Below, piece by piece: positions 14,609-22,600 of a stretch of DNA of 35,410 bases. The DNA comes from a bacterium BMS3Abin14 (GTDB lineage: Bacteria; BMS3Abin14), in contig BDTG01000046.1 in NCBI GenBank assembly GCA_002897695.1, positions 1 to 35,410 on the forward strand, read 5' to 3'. The notes below the pieces were generated by a model. The model made no database searches, was not told where the DNA came from, and was given only the letters and a program-made list of their open reading frames with translations. Numbering within the stretch: position 1 is the first letter of the stretch; each line of letters starts with the position of its first letter. Both the position numbers and the translations under genes were made by a program.

Positions 14609-15994
14609 ATGGAACATTATGACGCGATAATTATCGGAAGCGGCCAGTCGGGCAACCCCCTGGCCGTAAAGCTGGCAGTCTCTGGATGGAATGTCGCCCT
14701 GGTGGAGAAGGAACACATCGGAGGTTCGTGTGTAAACGTGGGATGCTCACCGACCAAGACCATGGTTGCCAGTGCCAGGGCCGCCTATGTGGCGGGCAGG
14801 GCCGCCGACTACGGGGTCAGCATCGACGGCAGCGTCGGGATGGATATGAGACGGGTCCGCGAGAGAAAACGGGCCATCGTTGATAGCTTCAGCGGCGGGG
14901 ACCAGGCCAAACTGGAACGGAAGGGCGTCCGGATAATATGGGGAGAAGCCGGTTTCACTGGGCCCAGGGAGATCGAGGTGGCCTTAAACGACGGCGGGAC
15001 GGAACGGATCTCCGGGGACAAGATCTTCATAGACACGGGCACACGGCCGGCCATTCCCGAGATCGATGGTCTGGACAGGTGCGCTATTCATGACAACGCG
15101 ACCATCATGGAACTTTCATCCGTCCCGGAACATTTACTGGTCATCGGTGGTGGGTACATAGGGGTCGAGTTTGCCGGGATGTTCAGGAGGTTCGGGGCAA
15201 AGGTCACCATCGTCCACAACTGCGAATACCTTCTGTGCCGGGAGGACCAGGACGTTGGGGAGGCCATACAGGATATTTTTCGCGAGGACGGCATAGAGAT
15301 CATGCTGAATGCCAGGACCTCCTCAGCCACGCAGGATGCCGACGGCACGGTTCACCTCGCGGTCACGACTCCCGACGGTGAGAAAACCATAACGGGCTCG
15401 CACCTGCTCATTTCCGCCGGACGCATCCCCAACACCGACATGCTCAACCTCGAAACCGCTGGATTGAAGGTCGATGACAGGGGCTTTATACCGACGAACG
15501 ACCGCCTGGAGACCGCGGTTCCCGGGATTTACGCCATGGGGGACGTAAAGGGAGGCCCCGCCTTTACCCACATCTCCTACGACGACTACAGGGTTATCCG
15601 GGACAACCTGTTCGGCGGCGGCGGGGCGTCCATAACCGACCGCATGGTACCCTACGTGGTATTCATGGATCCGCAGTTGGGCAGGATAGGGCTGTCGGAA
15701 GTTGCAGCCGCAGAGGCAGGCGTGGAGTTCAACGTGGTGAAGATGCCCATGGCCTATGTGGCACGGGCAATCGAAATGGACGAAACGAGGGGCTTCATGA
15801 AGGCTCTGGTTGATCCAGACTCCGGCAAGATCCTCGGGTTTTCCTGTCTGGGAATGGAGGGAGGAGAGCTGATGGCCGTGGTCCAGGTGGCCATGATGGG
15901 CGGCTTGACATACAGGGATCTGAGAGAGGGGATCTTCGCCCATCCCACCCTCGCCGAATCACTTAACAACCTCTTTTCCCTCGTGGACCAATGA
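14609..15994 (+). CDS. Mercuric-reductase-like flavoprotein
   Basis: A 461-residue class I pyridine nucleotide-disulfide oxidoreductase. The FAD loop is GSGQSG at 10-15; redox cysteines are Cys41 and Cys46 in GGSCVNVGCSPTK, with Pro-Thr in place of the usual Pro-Ser; the NAD(P) loop is VIGGGYIGVEFAG; the second FAD site is IYAMGDVKGGPAFTH; the C-terminal interface ends with FAHPTLAESLNNLF carrying the acid-base His. No HMA domain or MerA C-terminal Cys pair is present, so the substrate is unknown; many such proteins are annotated mercuric reductase without evidence. AGGAG lies seven bases before this ATG; other starts six and eight codons around it are possible. It is only about 40 percent alike in feel to the paralogue at 6585-8132, without the long N-terminal lead. 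Confidence 0.9.
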   Translation: MEHYDAIIIGSGQSGNPLAVKLAVSGWNVALVEKEHIGGSCVNVGCSPTKTMVASARAAYVAGRAADYGVSIDGSVGMDMRRVRERKRAIVDSFSGGDQAKLERKGVRIIWGEAGFTGPREIEVALNDGGTERISGDKIFIDTGTRPAIPEIDGLDRCAIHDNATIMELSSVPEHLLVIGGGYIGVEFAGMFRRFGAKVTIVHNCEYLLCREDQDVGEAIQDIFREDGIEIMLNARTSSATQDADGTVHLAVTTPDGEKTITGSHLLISAGRIPNTDMLNLETAGLKVDDRGFIPTNDRLETAVPGIYAMGDVKGGPAFTHISYDDYRVIRDNLFGGGGASITDRMVPYVVFMDPQLGRIGLSEVAAAEAGVEFNVVKMPMAYVARAIEMDETRGFMKALVDPDSGKILGFSCLGMEGGELMAVVQVAMMGGLTYRDLREGIFAHPTLAESLNNLFSLVDQ

Positions 15995-16051
15995 GACCCA
16001 TCGCAATGAGTACCTGTTTTACGACTGGGATCTGAACCGCCGGGGGACGAA

Positions 16052-16864
16052 TTATCGCTCCGTTGCCCCCTCGCCCTGAAGCGCCCTTTCGCCCCGGAAT
16101 CTGGAAATATCGGCATCTCCGGGAAACATCCGTTCTCCTTTCGACAGAACCTTTTCCGCCTCATCCAGACGGTTCTGCCGATCCAGCACCCGGGCAAGAA
16201 GAACTGACGTCTTCCCCCCGATTGGATCGGCGGGATACTCCACAAGCAGCCTCCTCAGGAGGACCTCCGCCCCGGACAGGTCGCCGGCCTTAAAGGCGGA
16301 CTCCGCGCGGGCATAAAGCGCGGACGCCGGAATCCCTGAGGCCGCCCTCGCCTTCCTGTACGATTCTCCGGCTATTTCACCGCCTACAGTCATTTTCGAA
16401 GGGATGGCCGCCGGAGCCTCGTTCCTGTCCATGCCGGATTTCATTTCCACTTTATCCTGTTGAACGGATAAAATCGCCGGTGCGGGGCCGGCTTTTCGGG
16501 TCTTTTCAAAGACCATGTCCGACCCGGGTGGAAGCTTCACCCGATTACCGAGGTAAAGACCCAGGGCGACCACGAAGACCAAAGCAATCGAAACAGCCGG
16601 GACAAACCGTAGAAATACCGGACGGGCCGGGACCTGGACCGACTCCTTCCTCACTGAAACCATGACCCGGCCGGTAAAGGAATCCCAGTACTCCTGTCCC
16701 GGGCCGGGCATATCCACGGCGCTGTCAGCACGAACAAGGTCCGCCAGCATTCCCGAACAGCCGGGACATGCGTTCAGGTGTTCTTCAACCCTGCCGCGTT
16801 CAGACTGCGGGAGCTCCCCGTCGTGGTAGGCCATAAGCTTTCTCCTGACACTGCCGCATCTCAT
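16052..16864 (-). CDS. Membrane anti-sigma factor with zinc finger and TPR-like tail
   Basis: A 270-residue single-pass membrane protein. The N-terminal zf-HC2 domain has His29, Cys33 and Cys36 in EEHLNACPGC, which binds the partner sigma factor. A membrane helix lies at about residues 84-106 (FLRFVPAVSIALVFVVALGLYLG). The outer part is a 70-residue linker and a C-terminal TPR-like region (SALYARAESAFKAGDLSGAEVLLRRLLVEYPAD, then GGKTSVLLARVLDRQNRLDEAEKVL). Its start overlaps the sigma gene stop by four bases, the typical coupled arrangement. The helical repeats outside the membrane may sense an envelope protein; the divergent VWA protein is the natural candidate. Confidence 0.88.
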   Translation of the reverse strand: MRCGSVRRKLMAYHDGELPQSERGRVEEHLNACPGCSGMLADLVRADSAVDMPGPGQEYWDSFTGRVMVSVRKESVQVPARPVFLRFVPAVSIALVFVVALGLYLGNRVKLPPGSDMVFEKTRKAGPAPAILSVQQDKVEMKSGMDRNEAPAAIPSKMTVGGEIAGESYRKARAASGIPASALYARAESAFKAGDLSGAEVLLRRLLVEYPADPIGGKTSVLLARVLDRQNRLDEAEKVLSKGERMFPGDADISRFRGERALQGEGATER

Positions 16865-17436
16865 GTCCCTTCACCTCCCTCAGGCCGGCCCTCTGCCGCC
16901 TGGAGACTACCGAGGACCTTTTCCCTGGCCCTGGACAGCCTCGACATGACTGTTCCTATCCTGACCCCCGTGACCCTGGCGATATCCCTATACGACATGC
17001 CCTCCGCCGCCCTCAGGTGCAGGGTTGTACGAAGCTCGGACGACAGATTCTTCAGGGCCGTCTCAATTCCGCGTCTTGATTCCCGGCCCTCCATCGCCGC
17101 CTCCGGATTTGGGGAAGGGTCCGGATGTTGGGGCGCTTCGCCCGTGGAAAACCTGCGTGCCCTGCCGGCGGCTGCCCGGAGAACGTTGAGGCTTGTGTTG
17201 TGAGCGATCTTCCTGAGCCATGGTCTGAAGGGCCTGGATGCATCGTAAGAGCCCAGTGAGCGGTAAGCACGGATGAAGGTCTCCTGGGCCGCGTCGTCAG
17301 CGTCAGCGTGGCTGCCGGTGACAGCCCTCGCCATCCGGTAGACCGCCGCTCGATGCCGGTTGACCAGTTCCTCGAACGCATCGAGGTCGCCCTCTGCCGC
17401 CAACTCCGCAAGGGCTTCGTCCCTGACTTCCCGCAA
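16861..17436 (-). CDS. ECF RNA polymerase sigma factor
   Basis: A 191-residue sigma-70 family factor with only regions 2 and 4. Region 2 spans AFEELVNRHRAAVYRMARAVTGSHADADDAAQETFIRAYRSLGSYD with the core-binding DADDAAQETFIRAYR; region 4 spans LRTTLHLRAAEGMSYRDIARVTGVRIGTVMSRLSRAREKVLG with the helix-turn-helix. The start is a TTG, chosen because GGGAGG lies six bases upstream and the family N-terminus begins here. The stop overlaps the anti-sigma start. The operon probably activates itself and perhaps the divergent VWA gene, but I did not find a convincing matching promoter pair in the spacer. Confidence 0.92.
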   Translation of the reverse strand: MREVRDEALAELAAEGDLDAFEELVNRHRAAVYRMARAVTGSHADADDAAQETFIRAYRSLGSYDASRPFRPWLRKIAHNTSLNVLRAAAGRARRFSTGEAPQHPDPSPNPEAAMEGRESRRGIETALKNLSSELRTTLHLRAAEGMSYRDIARVTGVRIGTVMSRLSRAREKVLGSLQAAEGRPEGGEGT

Positions 17437-17486
17437 GCCGATCCTCCCTTCACCTTTTTATACCACATCGGGCCCTGTCTTAAAGG

Positions 17487-17735
17487 GTCGTAAAAAGTCC
17501 ATTCGCGGCTTTTTACTCAACGGAAAGCGAAAAGTGTCATTTTCACTTTCCTCTCAAATCTTCGATTTGGGCGCCCTCCCCGGGCGCATTGATGGACTTT
17601 TACAAAGTCCATCAATAGTTTATTCCCCCCGGGAATAAACGGGTACCTGGCCGGGTATAGGGGGTAAAGGGGCTGAAGCCTCCCTTCATTACCCTGAAAC
17701 ACAACAGACAACCACTGCCGCATTGATCGGCAGGG
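17487..17735. repeat. Spacer packed with consecutive inverted repeats
   Basis: The 320-base divergent spacer between the sigma factor and the VWA gene is a chain of hairpins: GTAAAAAGTC/GGCTTTTTAC (17490-17516), AAAGTG/CACTTT near 17530-17548, AAATC/GATTT near 17557, GCGCCC/GGGCGC near 17571-17587, TTGATGGACTTT/AAAGTCCATCAA (17589-17615, perfect 12-base stem), GTTTATTCCC/GGGAATAAAC near 17619-17640, GGGTAA/TTACCC near 17661-17695, and CTGCCG/CGGCAG near 17715-17733. No gene is supported. The first and fifth belong to the AAAAGTCCAT repeat family. Sigma and VWA promoters must lie among them. Confidence 0.75.
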
Positions 17736-17755
17736 GCACGAAAAGGAGAAATAAA

Positions 17756-19126
17756 ATGGAAGCGAAAATCAAAGGACACAGGTTGTTTTTCGTTCTCTGG
17801 GGCCTGGTGGCTGCCGGAGCCATGGTCTTTCATCTGTTCTCGGCTATCCCGGCCGCAGGTTCGGCCATCGGACTGGAGGTAAAACCCGAGAACCGCACAA
17901 TCCTGGTCCCGGGTAACGGATTGGGAAACATCCTCATCCGCATAACCGCTCCGGATGACCTTCGAAACCCCGACAGGCCCCTCCTGAACCTGACGCTGGT
18001 TCTCGACAAGAGCGGTTCCATGGGGGACCAGGGAAAGATCCGGTTCGCCAGGCTGGCGGCACATCAGCTTATCGATCGCCTTGGACCATCGGACATCCTG
18101 TCCATAGTCACATACGATGACCACGTAAGAATCGTGTCACCTTCAGGGAAAGTCAGGAATCGCGCCCGCCTGCACCGGATCATAGACTCCATATACCCCG
18201 GCGGCAGGACGTACCTGTCCGGAGGCCTGGAGAAGGGGTTTGCGCAAGCAAAAAGGGGCCGCAGGAAAGGCTACGTCAGCCGTATCCTTCTCCTTTCCGA
18301 CGGGCTGGCCAATGTAGGGAACGTGAACAGGGACCTCCTGAGGATAAGGGCCGGCAGCATATCGGAATCGGGTGTGGGTGTCTCCACCTTCGGCGTGGGA
18401 TACGACTTCGATGAGGATCTCCTGGCCTCCCTGGCCACAGGCGGGGGTGGTTCATACTATTACATCGCCGATCCCAGGGACATCGCTGCCGCCCTTTCCA
18501 GGGAATTCCAGATGGCTTCGGCCACGGTCGCTACGGACGTTCAGATAGTCATCCGCCTGCTGGACGGCTGCCGGTTTGACTCCGCCATCGGTCACGAGTG
18601 GAAAAGGAATGGTGACTCGGTGATCATCCGGTTGGGTGATCTGTCCGCCGGTGAAAAGAGAAGCCTCATGGCCAGGGTCAACGTTCCGGGGAGCGAACTC
18701 GGGGAGCAGAGGGTAGCCGACGTGTCGTTGCAATACCGTGACCCTGTGTCTGGACGGATGACCAGGTACGGTCCTCATCGGGTTTCCCTCAAGCTTGTGC
18801 AGGATCCCATGGTCTATAGAAAAAATTTCGACGATAAGGTCCGGGAGGAGGGCGCTGTCCTCCAGTCCAACGCCAGGATGAAGGACGCCGCCGCCAGGGT
18901 GGATCAAGGCGACCGGAAAGGCGCAATCGTCATACTCAAGGAAGCCGCCAAAGCTCTCATGAGCATGCCTGCAACGGAAGCCACCAGAAAGGAGCTCGAA
19001 AAGAACGAATCCTACCAAGACCAGGTCGGGGGAATGGACTCCATGGATGCCGATGAGGTCAAGCAGATGCAAAAGGGCGTGAAATACCGCGCATACCGGG
19101 AGTTGAACGGCCGGGAGTTGAACTGA
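17756..19126 (+). CDS. Secreted or membrane-anchored VWA-domain protein
   Basis: A 456-residue protein. An N-terminal signal (Lys-rich, then LFFVLWGLVAAGAMVFHLFSAIPAAGSA) exports it, perhaps with the helix retained. The von Willebrand A domain covers about residues 80-250; the metal site is complete with DKSGSM, the Thr in GGRTYLSGG and the Asp in LLLSDGLAN. A beta-rich domain follows (ATDVQIVIRLLDGCRF), then a charged helical tail (KDAAARVDQGDRKGAIVILKEAAKALM) like those of YfbK/TerY-related VWA proteins. It ends with ELNGRELN, from a 15-base tandem duplication at 19096-19125. AAGGAG lies seven bases before the ATG. It is divergent from the ECF sigma/anti-sigma pair and may be the regulated or sensed envelope component. 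Confidence 0.88.
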   Translation: MEAKIKGHRLFFVLWGLVAAGAMVFHLFSAIPAAGSAIGLEVKPENRTILVPGNGLGNILIRITAPDDLRNPDRPLLNLTLVLDKSGSMGDQGKIRFARLAAHQLIDRLGPSDILSIVTYDDHVRIVSPSGKVRNRARLHRIIDSIYPGGRTYLSGGLEKGFAQAKRGRRKGYVSRILLLSDGLANVGNVNRDLLRIRAGSISESGVGVSTFGVGYDFDEDLLASLATGGGGSYYYIADPRDIAAALSREFQMASATVATDVQIVIRLLDGCRFDSAIGHEWKRNGDSVIIRLGDLSAGEKRSLMARVNVPGSELGEQRVADVSLQYRDPVSGRMTRYGPHRVSLKLVQDPMVYRKNFDDKVREEGAVLQSNARMKDAAARVDQGDRKGAIVILKEAAKALMSMPATEATRKELEKNESYQDQVGGMDSMDADEVKQMQKGVKYRAYRELNGRELN

Positions 19127-19157
19127 AAGTAGAATAGAAAATCAGAACCCCTTTGAC

Positions 19158-19191
19158 GCCAGACACCGCGAGCGTGCCCACGGTGTCTGGC
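19158..19191 (+). terminator. Terminator-like hairpin after the VWA gene
   Basis: GCCAGACACCG and CGGTGTCTGGC make a perfect 11-base stem around a 12-base loop, followed by TGATTTACT. The T run is poor, but its strength and position 30 bases after the stop support transcript end formation. Confidence 0.6.
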
Positions 19192-19249
19192 TGATTTACT
19201 TGACAATCCTGCCTTTTCATGCGAGTCACACAACATGGGACAAAGGTTG

Positions 19250-19333
19250 TCCTGCGTTAGGGGTGCTCGGGTTTCCGGGCTGAGAACAGACCCTTACGAA
19301 CCTGATCCGGATAATGCCGGCGAAGGGAAACGG
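19250..19333 (+). promoter_or_regulatory. TPP riboswitch (THI element)
   Basis: The conserved core is plain: GGGGTGCTCGG, then GCTGAGA, ACCCTTACGAACCTGAT, then GGATAATGCCGGCGAAGGGA. CGTT near 19254 and AACG near 19328 close the P1 helix. It binds thiamine pyrophosphate and shuts off the thiGHSE operon. A TTGACA at 19200-19205 is a possible -35 for the transcript, without a good -10. Confidence 0.95.
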
Positions 19334-19367
19334 GATCAGATACACCGGATCAAAGGTGATTTATTTG

Positions 19368-19398
19368 GCCGCTTCCCGCCGGGGAAGGGGCTTTTTTT
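19368..19398 (+). terminator. Riboswitch expression-platform terminator
   Basis: GCC-G-CTTCCC pairs with GGGAAG-G-GGC around GCCG and is followed by seven T, two bases before the thiG start codon. The 3-prime arm GGGAAGGGG is also the only Shine-Dalgarno-like sequence for thiG, so the same stem could block both elongation and initiation. Confidence 0.85.
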
Positions 19399-19400
19399 AT

Positions 19401-20171
19401 ATGGACGGACCGCTTGTAATTGGAGATCACACATTTTCCTCCCGCCTGCTGGTGGGAACGGGCAAGTTCTCCTCTCCCGAGGCGATGAGGGACGCTCTGG
19501 ATGCATCGGAAACCGAGATGGTGACCGTAGCCCTCAGACGGGTGGACCTGGCAAATCCCGAGGATAGCATTCTCTCTTTCGTGGATCGGGATCGCTATGT
19601 CCTGCTCCCCAACACCTCGGGGGCGCGGGATGCCGATGAAGCGGTGCGTCTCGCCCGCCTGGCCAGGGCCGCCGGCTGCGGCCCCTACGTCAAGCTGGAG
19701 GTCACACCGGATCCCAATTATCTCCTTCCCGATCCGGTTGAAACCCTCAAAGCCGCAGAGGTCCTGGTAAGGGAAGGGTTCGTGGTCCTTCCGTACATCC
19801 CGGCCGACCCGATACTGGCCAAGCACCTCGAGGAAGCTGGAACTGCCACCGTGATGCCGCTGGGTTCGCCCATCGGGTCCAACCGTGGATTGAGGACCAG
19901 GGATGCCATTGAGATCATCATCGAGATGGTCAACATCCCGGTGGTAGTCGATGCCGGTCTGGGTGCCCCATCCCACGCCGCCGAGGCGATGGAGTTGGGC
20001 GCCGATGCGGTTCTTGTCAACACGGCCATCGCTGTGGCGGGAGATCCCGCCATCATGGCCCGTGCATTCAAAAAGGGTGTTGAGGCGGGAAGAGAGGCTT
20101 ATCTCGCCGGGATGGGCTGTCCAGGTAAAAAAGCGGTGCCCTCCAGCCCTTTAACCGGCTTCCTGAGGTAG
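19401..20171 (+). CDS. thiG: Thiazole synthase ThiG
   Basis: A 256-residue TIM-barrel enzyme that joins 1-deoxy-D-xylulose 5-phosphate, dehydroglycine and the sulfur of ThiS thiocarboxylate into the thiamine thiazole. [19 protein letters not shown] opens the protein, the Schiff-base lysine is Lys98 in [10 protein letters not shown], and [28 protein letters not shown] forms the phosphate-binding end of the barrel. An earlier in-frame ATG at 19314 lies inside the riboswitch and is rejected. The operon continues with thiH three bases after the stop. Confidence 0.96.
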   Translation: MDGPLVIGDHTFSSRLLVGTGKFSSPEAMRDALDASETEMVTVALRRVDLANPEDSILSFVDRDRYVLLPNTSGARDADEAVRLARLARAAGCGPYVKLEVTPDPNYLLPDPVETLKAAEVLVREGFVVLPYIPADPILAKHLEEAGTATVMPLGSPIGSNRGLRTRDAIEIIIEMVNIPVVVDAGLGAPSHAAEAMELGADAVLVNTAIAVAGDPAIMARAFKKGVEAGREAYLAGMGCPGKKAVPSSPLTGFLR

Positions 20172-20174
20172 AAC

Positions 20175-21287
20175 ATGACATTTTTCGACGAGATGCAGCT
20201 GCACCCGTGGGACCAGGTCGAGAAGGATCTAATGCATCGCACCACAGTGGACGTGGAACGTGCGCTTTCCTCGGACCGGTATGGTCTGAACGATATGATC
20301 AGCCTTCTGTCACCCGCCGCCGATCCCATGATCGAGGAGATCGCCCGGCAGGCGCAGGCCCTCACCAGACAACGATTCGGCAGAACCATGGGGCTTTTCG
20401 CCCCTTTATACCTGTCCAGCAGCTGCACCAACTCCTGCGTTTACTGCAGCTTCAACACGGCCAACCCGATCCGGCGAGTTACTCTCAGCTCCAATCAGGC
20501 AAGATCCGAAGGCGTCTATCTGCACGACCAGGGATTCCGGCACATCCTGCTTGTCTCCGGGGAGGACCGCAAAGCGGCCGGACCCGATTATCTGGTTGAG
20601 GTGGTAAGGCAGCTCAGACCATTGTTCGATTCCATCTCCATTGAAGTCTACCCTATGGAAACGACCGAATACAGGAAACTTGCCGAAAACGGTGTGGATG
20701 GACTGGCCGTCTACCAGGAGACCTACAACACCGTACGTTATGGCAAGGTACACCGGGCCGGCCGAAAGAGGGACTTCCGCTGGAGGCTGGAAACACCGGA
20801 AAGGGGCGGCGAGGCGGGCTTTAGACGCATCGGGCTCGGCGCTCTGCTGGGTTTGAGCGATTGGAGGATCGAGGCCGTATTTCTCGCTCTCCATGCCCGA
20901 TACCTGATGCGCAGGCATTGGAAATCACAGTTGACCATCTCTTTCCCCAGGCTCCGGCCGGCAGTTGGAAGCTATTGTCCACCCTGTCCGGTGACGGATC
21001 GGGACTTTGTCCATATGCTGACCGCGTTTCGCCTCTTCCTTCCTGACGGGGGGCTCGTGCTTTCCACCCGCGAGTCACCCCTTCTGAGGGATCACCTGAT
21101 ATCCCTCGGGGTCACCTCCATGAGCGCCGGGTCCTGTACCGAGCCTGGAGGATACACACAGCACGACGGATCTGAAGGGCAGTTTCAGATATCGGACCAC
21201 CGGAGCCCTGTTGAGATCGCCGAGGTCATACGAAGGCATGGTTATGATCCCATCTGGAAGGACTGGGACGCCGAGTTCGTACGTTAA
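20175..21287 (+). CDS. thiH: 2-iminoacetate synthase ThiH
   Basis: A 370-residue radical SAM enzyme that cleaves tyrosine to dehydroglycine (2-iminoacetate) and p-cresol for ThiG. The cluster motif is CTNSCVYC with Cys84, Cys88 and Cys91; the C-terminal part has VGSYCPPCPVTDRDFVHMLTAFRLFLPDGGLVLSTRES and SAGSCTEPGGYTQ, typical of ThiH. This makes the pathway the anaerobic tyrosine-dependent version, not ThiO. It begins three bases after thiG, so translation is coupled. Confidence 0.95.
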   Translation: MTFFDEMQLHPWDQVEKDLMHRTTVDVERALSSDRYGLNDMISLLSPAADPMIEEIARQAQALTRQRFGRTMGLFAPLYLSSSCTNSCVYCSFNTANPIRRVTLSSNQARSEGVYLHDQGFRHILLVSGEDRKAAGPDYLVEVVRQLRPLFDSISIEVYPMETTEYRKLAENGVDGLAVYQETYNTVRYGKVHRAGRKRDFRWRLETPERGGEAGFRRIGLGALLGLSDWRIEAVFLALHARYLMRRHWKSQLTISFPRLRPAVGSYCPPCPVTDRDFVHMLTAFRLFLPDGGLVLSTRESPLLRDHLISLGVTSMSAGSCTEPGGYTQHDGSEGQFQISDHRSPVEIAEVIRRHGYDPIWKDWDAEFVR

Positions 21288-21355
21288 TATGTGATGGACG
21301 TTTTGCGATGGTATCAAATGAATGCCCGCAAAAGGAGTTCGTAAGGAGAATGACA

Positions 21356-21556
21356 ATGGAGATAGATGTAAATGGTGAGAGACAAACCATGGTGTATCCG
21401 CTGACGGTGGCAGAACTCCTCTGTGAACTTGCCATCGATCCGAAGACTGTGATCGTGGAACGAAACATGAAAATATTGAAACGGGAGGATCACGGGGCTC
21501 AATCTCTTGCAGAGGGTGATGTCCTGGAGATCATTCAGATGGTGTCCGGTGGCTAG
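21356..21556 (+). CDS. thiS: Sulfur carrier protein ThiS
   Basis: A 66-residue ubiquitin-like protein ending in the required Gly-Gly (IIQMVSGG), where the C-terminus is adenylated and made into a thiocarboxylate that donates sulfur to the thiazole. VAELLCELAIDPKTVIVERN and GDVLEIIQ match the family fold. Three in-frame starts exist; the ATG at 21356 is chosen because AAGGAG lies seven bases before it. No thiF adenylyltransferase is in the window, so activation must come from elsewhere. Confidence 0.94.
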   Translation: MEIDVNGERQTMVYPLTVAELLCELAIDPKTVIVERNMKILKREDHGAQSLAEGDVLEIIQMVSGG

Positions 21557-22211
21557 CGCACGGAGGAGGAAAAGGATTGAGGATTTCCGGGGCATTGATA
21601 TCTATCCGGTGACCTGCGAAAATCTGTCGTCGGGAAGATCCAACATGGAGGTCCTCGACGGGCTGATCAGGGGCGGGGCCCGCATCGTGCAATTGAGAGA
21701 CAAGGATGCCTCAAAAGGTGATCTTTACCAGGTGGCCATGCGCTTCCGTGAAATAACCTCGAAAGCCGGTATCCTGCTGATCATCAACGACCACGTCGAC
21801 ATTGCCCTTGCAGTGGACGCGGACGGCGTTCACCTGGGCCAGGACGATCTGCCGGTGGAAGCGGCACGCCGTATAGGTCCTGACCTTCTCGTGGGAATAT
21901 CAACGCACACACTGGGCGAGGCCTTGGCTGCGCAGTCCAGTGGGGCGGACTACATCAACATCGGTCCCATATTTTACACCGGCACAAAGGGAGGGATCAG
22001 CGATTTCCTGGGACCGGAAGCCATAACCGCAATAGGCAGCGGTCTTGAGATCCCGTTCACCGTCATGGGGGGCATCAAACAAACAAACATTCACGAGGTG
22101 CTCGCACGGGGAGCGAGGCGAATCGCGGTTGTCACTGCTCTGACGCAGGCCACGGACATCGCCGCGGCTGTACGGGCCATGAGGGGCGCCATTTCGAACT
22201 GGAATGGATAG
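21549..22211 (+). CDS. thiE: Thiamine phosphate synthase ThiE
   Basis: A TIM-barrel enzyme joining hydroxymethylpyrimidine diphosphate and thiazole phosphate to thiamine phosphate. RIVQLRDKDA, LIINDHVDIALAVDADGVHLGQDDLP, VGISTHTLGEA, DYINIGPIFYTGTK and VMGGIKQTN are all family blocks with diphosphate and magnesium contacts. The coordinates use the GTG at 21549, overlapping the thiS stop, as the conventional start. The real start is probably an ATT at 21576: GGAGGAGG (21562-21569) precedes it by six bases, and family proteins begin exactly at this level (FRGIDIYPVT). The Arg-rich stretch before it would then be untranslated. The enzyme is complete with either start. Confidence 0.93.
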   Translation: MASARRRKRIEDFRGIDIYPVTCENLSSGRSNMEVLDGLIRGGARIVQLRDKDASKGDLYQVAMRFREITSKAGILLIINDHVDIALAVDADGVHLGQDDLPVEAARRIGPDLLVGISTHTLGEALAAQSSGADYINIGPIFYTGTKGGISDFLGPEAITAIGSGLEIPFTVMGGIKQTNIHEVLARGARRIAVVTALTQATDIAAAVRAMRGAISNWNG

Positions 22212-22283
22212 TGACGCAGATCCACAAATTCGGGAAGCATGAAAACCTGCTCTGACCCCGGATCACCCATCATGCTCTCCCAC

Positions 22284-22313
22284 ACTGAAAGTCAAGGCGC
22301 CTGACTTTTCAGT
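22284..22313. terminator. Bidirectional terminator-like hairpin
   Basis: ACTGAAAGTCA pairs with TGACTTTTCAGT (one bulged T) around AGGCGCC. It lies between the convergent thiE and the small membrane protein gene and includes the stop codon of the latter. T-rich stretches flank it weakly. Confidence 0.5.
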
Positions 22314-22537
22314 TTAAACATCTCCAGTAACCCTTTCAGTATCAGGAGTGCCCATGGAGCGCCGTGTATTATGAAATCGAACCAGTCAAGGGGCCGAACC
22401 AGCTTTCCCCTGACCAGCATCTTAAGCTTCTCCCAGATATGGGGGGGAGCGAAAGGCGCCAGACCCAGCGTCAGGCACACAACAATCAGGATCGTCCAGT
22501 CCAGTTTCGCAAGCCATTGAGTAAATGCATGGAACAT
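22292..22537 (-). CDS. Small membrane protein
   Basis: An 81-residue protein with two hydrophobic helices: KLDWTILIVVCLTLGLAPF near residues 11-29 and DFIIHGAPWALLILKGLLEMF near 53-73, with a basic link (EKLKMLVRGKLVRPLDW). Small proteins with the PFxPPHxxEKLxML and RPLDWFDxxxHGxPW pattern occur in many deltaproteobacteria, sometimes labelled RND transporter without evidence. Function unknown. TGGAGG lies seven bases before the ATG. It stands alone, converging on thiE. Confidence 0.75.
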   Translation of the reverse strand: MFHAFTQWLAKLDWTILIVVCLTLGLAPFAPPHIWEKLKMLVRGKLVRPLDWFDFIIHGAPWALLILKGLLEMFKLKSQAP

Positions 22538-22583
22538 GAAAAAACCTCCATTTGAAAAAATTCGGGGAATCAACCTCCTGTCT

Positions 22584-22600
22584 GATGGACTTTTTTCGAG
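22584..22600. repeat. AAAAGTCCAT-family repeat, partial copy
   Basis: GATGGACTTTTTTCGAG is the reverse complement of CTCGAAAAAAGTCCATC and matches CTCGAAAAAAGTCCACC at 27809. It lies upstream of the small membrane protein gene without its second arm. Confidence 0.55.

Noticed and set aside
13735-14610. 291-codon minus-strand frame
   Set aside because: Antisense to glucokinase; no start signal or family.
14609-15994. True mercuric reductase MerA
   Set aside because: It has the core disulfide but no HMA domain and no C-terminal vicinal cysteine pair, and no other mer gene is near; the same applies to 6585-8132.
19200-19228. Complete thi operon promoter
   Set aside because: TTGACA is perfect but the bases 16-18 downstream (GAGTCA) do not make a -10 box, so it is mentioned only as a possible -35.
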